64,000 nt of DNA from Doris montereyensis (lineage: Eukaryota; Mollusca; Gastropoda; Nudibranchia; Dorididae), in contig JAXRKP010000017.1 in the NCBI GenBank assembly GCA_037039925.1, positions 685,386-749,385 of the forward strand, read 5' to 3'. Of this stretch, positions 55,916-64,000 are shown in pieces. The translations under genes and the position numbers were made by a program. The stretch's first letter is position 1, and each line of letters starts with the position of its first letter. The notes under the pieces were generated by a model. It was not told where the DNA came from, made no database searches, and saw only the letters and a program-made list of their open reading frames with translations.

Positions 55916-56031
55916 ACATTTATTACCACTTCTATCATCATCACCTTCATCACTGTTATTATAACATTACCAGCGCAATCGTATTTATATTAAGTATTAT
56001 TAACATTACTTCCATTTTGTCTCCTCCACAG

Positions 56032-56300
56032 GTCCAGTGAAATGATAAATGTGACTGCCCGAGATTCCTACTAAAGATTTGTAATTGAATGAGATGTATT
56101 GTAACGGAGACGGAGAAAGTACTGAGCCAGTAACTGCTATGTGATATCATTGTTTGTGTGTATCCAGTCGATGTGGCTTGCGATTTACGACCTGAGAACG
56201 ATGTTAGGTTCTATGTCCACGGAGTGTCATCTTGCATTATTCGACTTTGAAAGATTAACTGTTTGTAGAGAAATATACAAATTTATATGAAATGTGTACA
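56032..56300 (+). other. Candidate alternative 3'-terminal exon of TMEM30A
   Basis: A strong acceptor (TTTTGTCTCCTCCACAG, ending 56031) is followed by GTCCAGTGAAATGA. Joined in phase to CCTCAAG at 47300 it would end the protein as PQGPVK-stop. The evidence is splice signal and phase only. Confidence 0.3.
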
Positions 56301-57769
56301 CAAGTGGTTCAACTTTCAAAGTTGAATAGTGCCAAAATTCCACTAAATAGAACCTGATTGTTCTCATGTCGCGATATGGCAGAGTTTGTGAAGTTTGTGT
56401 TTGAATCGTTGTCATGTGGTTCGTGTTTGGTTTCATAGAATTTTGTTTCTTGTCATAGGGTGGCTAGGTCCTGAGTGTCATCCTTCTTTTGCATGTTTAT
56501 GCCACGGTATTGGATTTGGGGAAACCTTTTTTTCTTCTTCGGGGTTGTTTCCCTTTCTCCTTCTCGGGTTGTTTCCCTTTCTCCAGTGGTCTCAAGACCC
56601 ATTATTATATATTATATTCTTATAACAATTCTGAATTTCTTCTGCCGTCCCAATTTAAACCAAAAAAAAAAATCTTTTACTACCCATTCATCGTCAAATT
56701 GAAATTGAAAAAGGAATGAGGAGTTGCCTGTCTCTGATAGGTAGCAAACCTATTTTGTTCAAATATAGATGTACATTTAACTTTGCATTAGGACTGTGTA
56801 CTTGTATCTCTATTATCGTTGTCTATCAGCTGTTTTTGGCACATACTTATGTGTACAGCACAAACATTCCTTTTTTCATCTCCCCATCATAATTCTTTAA
56901 AAAAAATCTTATCAGAATATAAACTGATTCTTTTTCCACCTTCTGTGAAATTGCCTCCGAGCCTCTATCTCTTTCTGTCTGTCTGTCTGTCTCTATCTTT
57001 ATTTTTCCCTCTGTCTCACCCTTTTTCTCTCTCTTTTCTGATTCTTCCTCTCTTTTCTCTGTACCTTTTATTCTCTACACTAATTCCTTACACACGTATA
57101 ATTCCCCGTTTCTCCATTTCTCTTGTCTATATATTGATGTTTCCCCCATTTTATCACTACACAGACACCCTTTCTTTGTGTGTCACGGCATTCTTCGGGC
57201 GGCCACTCCACCACTGTATAGACATGATTTCTTCCTTTTTTTATATCGCCAATATACAGATATTTATATTTCCTTTTTTTTTTTAAGTATCCCGTTTAAC
57301 TCTATACAGACAGGTGTGTTTGTCAATTGCACCTTGGTAGTGCTACAAGTTCTTTTCCTTATCAACTCACAGATTTACTTCTCACCCATCTTACCAACTT
57401 ACAACAAGAAAAATTCTAATGAAAGATAATTGCAATTATACAGTATAAATGTTTGATTGACATTGTTCTTAATATCAGTATCAGTGAAGAACAAAATTTG
57501 TTCACATTCCTTTTGTGTGTTTTTACTCTGCATCGTTCATTGAATTTGCTCTGTCTTGAGAGTTATCGTATATATATATATATATATGTGGAATATCTCA
57601 GGAGATTGGCCATTCTATGGTGAATTCATTATTTACTTTCAATTGTTTAAACATCATGCACATCACTTTTTTCTCTTTTTTTGGTTGTCTTAAGTTGCCT
57701 GCCATGTTTGGTCTTTCCTTTACAAAGTAAAAAAATTCTTCCTCTTTATTTTAAATACACACATATGTA
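56301..57769. other. No gene seen
   Basis: 56548-56590 has GGGTTGTTTCCCTTTCTCC twice, 24 bp apart. 56950-57170 is pyrimidine-rich with CTGT runs. (TA)n at 57570-57588. Confidence 0.45.
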
Positions 57770-57771
57770 CA

Positions 57772-58063
57772 CAGGGTGTCCCAAAACCTACACTCGCCTT
57801 TTAAATAACCATAAAACAAGTAGTGTGTTTTTTGTATGGACTGAAGAACAGGATAAACAATAAATAAATGTATAAATTCACGAGTCAGTTCATCGTTCCC
57901 AATGTTCAAACTGACAACTTTTGTGATTTAGATGAAACCTGGTCATACCTATAGGCCTACTTTTGCCATCATACGGGGTTTTTTTAATCTGAAAATATGA
58001 AAAATTCAATAATTTATGAGGTGGATGTGTTCCACAGGTCAATATATTTTTGGGGACACCTTG
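57772..58063. mobile_element. mariner-like MITE, about 292 bp
   Basis: Ends CAGGGTGTCCCAAAA (57772) and TTTTGGGGACACCTTG (58048-58063) are inverted repeats with the GGTGTCCC motif of mariner-type elements. TA precedes the left end; the right TA is lost (TG). No ORF. Confidence 0.7.
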
Positions 58064-58700
58064 TGTTATGCATCATGTGTGTGTGTGTATGTGTGTGTGT
58101 TGGAACTGTCATACATGTATTTAGAAGAAAACGTTGTTGCAGTTAAAATCAAAAAAGAATTATAGTGTATCTTATTAGGTTTATTTCTGAGTTGTTGGGG
58201 GTCTTCTTTGTGATTTGTTAATACCTATGTATTTTTTTTTACATGTATAATATCATATATTGCGGTGGGGGTTTTTGTTTCCATTTTGTCCATTTGGAGG
58301 ATTTGGGTTATCTTTTAGCTTTTGTCGCGGGAAAGGGGGGGGGGGGGTAGATTGGCCATGGGACTCTTTAGACATATGTTTTAAAGTATATTTAGATTAA
58401 GACACCAGAGTTAGATTTTAAATCTTGATTTAGGTCTAGAATCTAGATCTCTACATGTGGCCAAGGCTAAAGACAAATGGAAGAGATCTATCTTGATCCA
58501 TAGAGGCTGACCTTCCCTTTAATGGTCTGTTCTCTTTCAACTATGTTATCTGCTCTTTTGTATGAAATAATTCAATGTCTGGTCTGTGGAATTATGGAAT
58601 GCTGTTGACTGTATAGATTTTCTTTACATAGATCTATGTTGTGGACAGTATGTTTCTGTACATAGATCTATGTTGTTTGCTGTATGTGTACAATAATATG
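58064..58700. other. No gene seen
   Basis: (GT)n at 58076-58100, poly-G near 58336-58347 and a direct repeat ACATAGATCTATGTTGT at about 58626 and 58659. Confidence 0.5.
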
Positions 58701-59049
58701 CATAGCTGCCAACTAGTATGTAAAAACGTATTTAATACGTTTCTTTGACTTTTGAGTACGTAAGTCTGTATCTATCTTGAAAAGTACATGTGAGGGTTGA
58801 CTGCATTTTGTGTGTAGAGAAAACCGAAGTTAATGGCAGGGATTCAAAAGAGTGGGTGAAGGTCACGCCATTCCGAATTTATAAAATAACTGTTCGACTT
58901 CGCCAGAAAGGCCAGTGATCGGCAGATTTTTCGTTATTTACCATAGAGGGATCATTTCAAGTTAAATGATCAACGTTTTCTCGAATATTGCGGGCTTTTA
59001 TTTACACAGCAAGAATATGTTTTACGATTTGAAAAGGTTGGCAGCTATG
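58701..59049. mobile_element. MITE, 349 bp, 13-bp TIR
   Basis: CATAGCTGCCAAC at 58701 and GTTGGCAGCTATG at 59037-59049 are perfect inverted ends. The interior has GCCAGAAAGGCCAGTGATCG, shared in part with 35875-35940. The superfamily is not clear because no target duplication stands out. Confidence 0.7.
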
Positions 59050-61957
59050 AATTGTGTGGATATGAGGTCTTGAGACAGGACGTCGTCACATTTCCTTACG
59101 TGACTGAAATTTTTCAAAGTGTTAATGGGATTGAATTGTATTGTTTCGGTTACTATTATTATTTTTAGTTATGTTACTGTTCGTGTTATTGTATAATCAT
59201 TACTGTAATCAATATCATCTTTATCAAATTTGTTTTAGTATTATTACATGCATCATGATCATTGGTATTATTATTATTATTATCATCATCATCATCACCA
59301 TCATTGTATTTGTTGTGATTGCTGTTATTATTGTACGTGAGTATATATTTATATACGTATCATACTGTACCTTTATCGTTGAAATTCATACAACCTACCA
59401 AGACTGCTGGAGGATATATATAATGTTTGTGTGAGTGATTACAGTTACTACAGGCATTATGAATTCAATAGCAGTGTAGGCATGTGGTGGAAGCTACATG
59501 TACCCTGAAGCACAATATGAATGCCATGGTGATGGGAAATGGCTTAGGCCTCCTGTATCGAAATCCATACAGTCTTTTGCACGTGGGCGGTTGGCGGGCG
59601 CTACTTCTACTTTTTCACTGACTCGTTCACATATTTTCCTGTTCTTTTGGGTGGGTGGTTGGCTGGGTTGCCACTGGTAGGTCCTACTTCTTTCCTTTTC
59701 ACTTTTTGCTTATCTTTCATCTCTTCGTTCCATATTAGTTCACCATGAGATTACCGCACATGGTGAGCAGGGTAAATTTAGATGAAACCAACAGTCCTTT
59801 GGGTGTTTCCTGTTAATTCAATCTGAAATGCCGCACGTGGTGGTGGGGTAAAATTTCAATGAAACAAACAGCACTATAAGTCAAATTCTAACTTCTAACG
59901 TTGATTATAGGAATAATGTCCATTTATTATGATGATCTCTGTCGTCACCGGTGATAAGGTGAATGATAGGATTTGTGCTTGCTCTTTACGTTTTGGTTTG
60001 TTTTGTTTTGTGAAGTGTCTAGGTAGACAGTTATCATGGTCTCCCTAGCCTAGGTAAATCTCAACTCACCTTTGACCTCTGTGACTGTCAGCAGTGTCAG
60101 TGTCACAAATGGTTTACTAGGTCATTTCTTGCCGGTACGTTTATTATGTCCTGATCAGGCGTATTAGGCATAGGGTGACATGCCATGTGCTCTCTAAGTC
60201 TTCAAACAAACTGACATAACTTTTGACATAACTTTTAACACTGATGTTATGAATTTGTTTATGACTCAAAACAAGTGCAAAATATGATTAAAAAAACCCA
60301 AAATACAATATAATTGTAATAGAAACACAATGGTTTCCTCTTTTGGCTGTCTTTTCCTATTAATGTCTTCTTTTCTCTCTCATCACAATAGTCTATCTAT
60401 TTCATGCAACCTTTTGCTGACTCTACAACTACAACTGACAAAGAGAAAACAATGGTACACACGATGATACACATGACACATATATATTGTATACACACGT
60501 ATGTTTTGTTCAGTTTAATTTGATTGATGGTTGTAAAATGTAACCTACGTTATGTATCTGTGAGATTAACAAAATATGATAATATTTATAATGTATAACA
60601 TTCCAAAGTACTCGCATGAGGTTTTGTTTTGTTTTTGTTTTTATTCCACTCCCCTCCATCTTGTTGTTTCCTCTTAATTCACCCTGAGATCACTGCATTT
60701 GGTGGACGGGGGTCAATTTCAATTAATTAAAAAAGCCAGTAGAGGTAGGTCCTAGTTCTTTCCGTCCTTCCTTCCTTTCATCTCCCCCCCCCCAGGTTTC
60801 TCATATCTTGCTCTTTCCTCTTAATTCACTCTGCTAACTGTGCTAAGATTGCCACATGTGTGACGGTAAACAGAGTAAGTTTCCAATCAATCAGTCCATG
60901 AATATACTTGCTCCTGTTCAAAGCTGACAACAGTGGACAGTTGGTTGGTGGCGCTGCTGTCTTTGCTTCCATTCTTGGACATAATTATCTCTCTCATCCC
61001 ATCTTGCTCTTTCCTATCTGAGATTACCATCTATTACTATCATTATCATCATGGTGAACGGAGTAGGTTTTCAATCAATCGATTTTATTAATAGACTGTC
61101 TCCCCTTTGATATCATAACACCTTAATTGACTGACCCTTTGATGTGATCAGTATGCTTGACATAATTATGTCTTAAAACAACTGGGATTTTCTTCATCTT
61201 CACCCTCATATTCCTCATCATCATCATCATCATCATCATCATTGCCACAACTTTTTTAATGAAAATGTGATAACTGTAATTCATTTTAGTTTTTATGTTA
61301 ATTCATAAACATTGTCGGACAAACTTGGAAACACTGAATCTATATTTAGATGGGTGGGAGGTAAAAAGAAAAATAGATCTAGTGTCTTTTTTTAAAAATA
61401 AATAAAAAACGACAAATTAATAGTTTTAAATCGTTTTGTCGTTTCCTTTTTACTTTATGTTTCTATTGGAATAGCACACAAGTAAAATTGCTTCACTGCA
61501 ATTTCGAGTCTCATGCCTTATTTTCTAACGGACAAAGTCAAAAGTTCGAAGCCTAAATCTCCTCCTTTTGTTGTCTACATACGCGCTTCCCTTAAAGAAT
61601 ATAAAATAAATTTATAATCTAGCATTCTGCATAATTCAGCGAGTATGTGGAACATTGTTGTTTAGCAATATTCTCACAATAAAGGCATCTAAAAATAGAT
61701 ACAGTTGTTCCAACTCTTTCAAACTTGTATTATTGTTATATTTATTTTATTTTCTACACTGAAAGGTAACTTTAAGCATGTATTTTCTCCCAATTTTTTA
61801 AAGTATAAAATTTTTTGTCCTCTCAAAAATGCCTCATGGCTGGGTTCCTTTTATTTTTATGACTTTACTTTAGATGAATGTAATGTCTGCTGTCTGTCTG
61901 CATGTATGTATGTCTTTCTTATTGATGGTATAATGCGCGGTCCTAACTCTTTCCATT
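59050..61957. repeat. Region with dispersed copies of a 50-bp GAGATCACCGCA motif
   Basis: Variants of CCTGAGATCACCGCATATGG then GGACAGGGTAAATTTCAATG and AAACAAACA occur at about 59740, 59815, 60676 and 60830, and again at 62170, 62250, 62345 and 62445. Other content: ATT/ATC tracts at 59265-59310 and 61205-61245. No gene recognised. Confidence 0.6.
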
Positions 61958-62168
61958 CACTCTTTCACAACTTTCATTCATCTTGCTGTTTCTCTTTCTA
62001 TTTACTCTTTCACAACTTTCATTCATCTTGCTGTTTCTCTTTCTATTTACTCTTTCACAACTTTCATTCATCTTGCTGTGTCTCTTTCCATTCACTCTTT
62101 TACTTAACTTCCATCTTGCTGTTTCTCTTTCCATTGACTCTTTTACTTAACTTCCATCTTGCTGTTTC
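61958..62168 (+). repeat. 45-bp minisatellite, 4-5 copies
   Basis: Unit CTCTTTCACAACTTTCATTC then ATCTTGCTGTTTCTCTTTC plus a variable end. Three near-identical units are followed by two with CTTTTACTTAACTTCC. 45 is divisible by three, so a frame stays open by chance. Confidence 0.9.
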
Positions 62169-62699
62169 TGCTTATTCATCCTGAGATTACCGCATATGGT
62201 GGAGGGGCTAAATTGCAATGAAACAAACAAATAAACCTCTTACTTATACACCCTGAGATCACAGCATATTATGGTGGGCAGGGGTAAATTCTGATGAAAC
62301 AAACACTCTTTCAAGTCACCTTGCTGGTCCCCCCCCCCCCCCCCTAAATTTACCCTGAGATCACCGCATGATTTAATAGTTGACACGCTAAATTCCAATG
62401 AAACAAACAAACAAACAAAATCCTCACTTAATTTTGCAATGAGAATAATGAGATCAACGCATCTGGTGGACAGCATGACCTGAAATGAAAAAACCCCAAA
62501 ACATACCCAAAACAACAGCCTTCCTAAATGGAGAAGCATGATGATCAAAGCCAGATGACATGACACTTAGGAGGAGGAGGAGGCGAGGAGCCAACAATCC
62601 GTTAACGCCGAGTTGTACCACAGCGACACACACTAGTCACGAAAACGCGCAGTGGAGCCGCGCGGTTCAGGTGCGAGACCTGTCCCAACTTTTTTTTTT
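62169..62699. repeat. Clustered GAGATCACCGCA motif copies
   Basis: Four degenerate copies of the motif about 70-100 bp apart, with ATGAAACAAACAAACAAAC ends and a poly-C run at 62329-62344. Confidence 0.6.
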
Positions 62700-63028
62700 T
62701 TTTTTTTTTAATTTGATTTACTCACATCCACAACTAAAGTGATCTCACTCTCAAGGTTTATTTTTGCAGGAATTTTAATTTTGCCCGGACTGCTCTGTAG
62801 TGTAAACAGCCAAGGGATCTTTAACGTGCACAGAGTGTTGTGATCTGCACACGGAACCTCCTTTTAATGTTATCGTCTGTCTCCGATAGGACTAGGAGTC
62901 GATCCACCTACCTGGACCAGGGGTGAAGATTTTACTCGACAAAAAAAAGAAAATTTTCAACCATTGGCGTGGCTCGAATCCACATTTTGGTTGAGAGGCC
63001 GACACTTCGCCTCTGGACAACCGAGCCC
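62700..63028 (-). mobile_element. SINE family A, full-length-looking copy
   Basis: On the minus strand the head GGCTCGGTTGTCCAGAGGCG with B box GTGGATTCGAGCC leads into the body (TCCAGGTAGGTGGATCGACT, GGTTCCGTGTGCAGATCACA) and ends in an A run (T20 at 62690-62710 on the plus strand). Confidence 0.85.
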
Positions 63029-63039
63029 CCCTCTTCTCT

Positions 63040-63050
63040 GTCTCTGTCTG

Positions 63051-63120
<70 letters not shown>

Positions 63121-63200
63121 CTCTCTCTTTCTCCTCTCTCTCCCTCTCCTCTCTCTCTCCCTCCTCTCCTCTCCTCCCCCTCCCTCCCTCTCTCCCCCCC
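63040..63200 (+). repeat. (CTGT)n/(CT)n microsatellite, impure
   Basis: GTCTCTGT units pass into CT and CCTCTC repeats directly beside the SINE head. Confidence 0.95.
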
Positions 63201-63421
63201 TACTCACTAGGCCTCTAATTATTTTGCGCTGGATCGCAGGTAGATATTTGTTTATGATACGACACGTAAAGTTTTCAATTATTTCACTACATCGCTCCTG
63301 CCGGGTGCAATGCAAGAAGTAGTCATTATCATTGGCATGTACGTAGAGTTCCACTAAGGCCATTACAGCCCATAGAGCCGGAGATTATCCTGGTTTCTGT
63401 AACTTGAAGTGGAATAGGTGA

Positions 63422-63636
63422 TAATAATCACCTCCTAGACAGGACGCTAATCTGACGCAGGTTTTTACTACCAAGCTGATGCTTGTACCCATTCATACCT
63501 GGGTTAAGGAAGGAAAATGCGTATTACGTGTCTTTCCCAAGGGACACAACGTCGGACCAAGCTGTGACATCTTTCGAATCCAGCACCTCAGGACCCCAAG
63601 TCCGATAGCCTAATCACTCGACCACCGACGCCACAA
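63422..63636 (-). mobile_element. SINE family B, near full length
   Basis: Minus-strand head GTGGCGTCGGTGGTCGAGTG (A-box-like) and GGATTCGAAAGATG (B-box-like), then CGACGTTGTGTCCCTTGGGA and the end GGTGATTATTATCACC. It is the best match to the copy at 12612-12812. Confidence 0.75.
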
Positions 63637-64000
63637 CTGTAACAAAAGTAGCAAGAAGTACTCATTAACATTGGCATGTAGAACTACAATTAATTCCATA
63701 ACTCTGCGCCCCAGACAGCGTACCGTGGAAGAATTACAATACATGTAATAGGTGTATGCGTACAAGAAAATGTAATGTTCTCTTACAACTCTAATGAAAA
63801 CTTAACTGAAGTTTTTTCTCTTTTTTTTCTTTCACATACAAATCATTAAAGTCAGCATTTATAGCAAGCAGAGCACATTTTATTCCATGCATTTGCCGTT
63901 GTTGTTTTGTACCTAAATTTATGGTATGTTTCTACTACTACTAAGGTTTTATCCCACATGGCGGACAGGGTGCTCTTCGATGGCAGCAATTAGAGGATGC
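63637..64000. other. No gene seen
   Basis: AT-rich; CCCACATGGCGGACAGGGTG at 63953 may be one more scrap of the dispersed GAGATCACC motif. Confidence 0.4.

Noticed and set aside
55565..55993. 142-codon Tyr/Thr repeat frame
   Set aside because: Translation of the CTA microsatellite.
61705..62184. 159-codon frame with a 15-residue repeat
   Set aside because: 45-bp minisatellite within pyrimidine-rich DNA; no start context, signal peptide or family.

Overview
This is animal (metazoan) genomic DNA, AT-rich, with long introns, abundant microsatellites and many decayed transposons. The repeats (craniata-type and CR1/Jockey-like LINEs, a Mag/Ty3-like LTR element, tRNA-derived SINEs, Helitrons, TCTAGATC-rich islands) and the divergence of the genes suggest a lophotrochozoan, most likely a gastropod mollusc. 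That assignment is inference; no taxonomic marker gene is present. There are no bacterial-style operons, rRNA genes or intact tRNA genes.

Two host genes are supported, both on the + strand. (1) A CYTH-domain (triphosphate tunnel metalloenzyme) protein has coding exons at about 6984-7177, 9098-9199, 13068-13193 and 16607-16741; its first exon with the start codon was not found. (2) A TMEM30A/CDC50A orthologue, the beta subunit of P4-ATPase phospholipid flippases, has eight coding exons from 27049 to 47311. Splice phases agree throughout only if one surplus base (exon 4) and two missing bases (exon 6) are allowed. All three lie in homopolymer runs, so assembly errors are likelier than a dead gene.

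Layout: 1-2744 is an internally deleted Ty3-type LTR element on the - strand, inserted in a SINE. 2745-6440 holds LINE fragments and a piggyBac-like MITE. 6984-16741 is the CYTH gene; its introns carry a Helitron, a LINE with a nested piggyBac element, and minisatellites. 16742-27048 is intergenic: ACT microsatellites, a Penelope-like foldback with hammerhead-like motifs, a dead hAT transposase, a 154-bp CT tract and a LINE. 27049-47311 is TMEM30A, with a 2.4-kb foldback in intron 1, a perfect 29-bp hairpin in intron 2, and in intron 6 a 63-bp minisatellite made from the end of exon 6 and its splice donor. 47312-64000 has no clear gene; it may hold alternative 3' exons of TMEM30A, otherwise SINEs, MITEs, minisatellites and microsatellites.

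The two genes are functionally unrelated as far as can be seen: one is a soluble metal-dependent triphosphate-binding protein, the other a membrane flippase subunit. The most unusual structures are the exon-derived minisatellite in TMEM30A, the ribozyme-bearing foldback at 19.2-19.8 kb, and the large palindrome at 27.4-29.8 kb.
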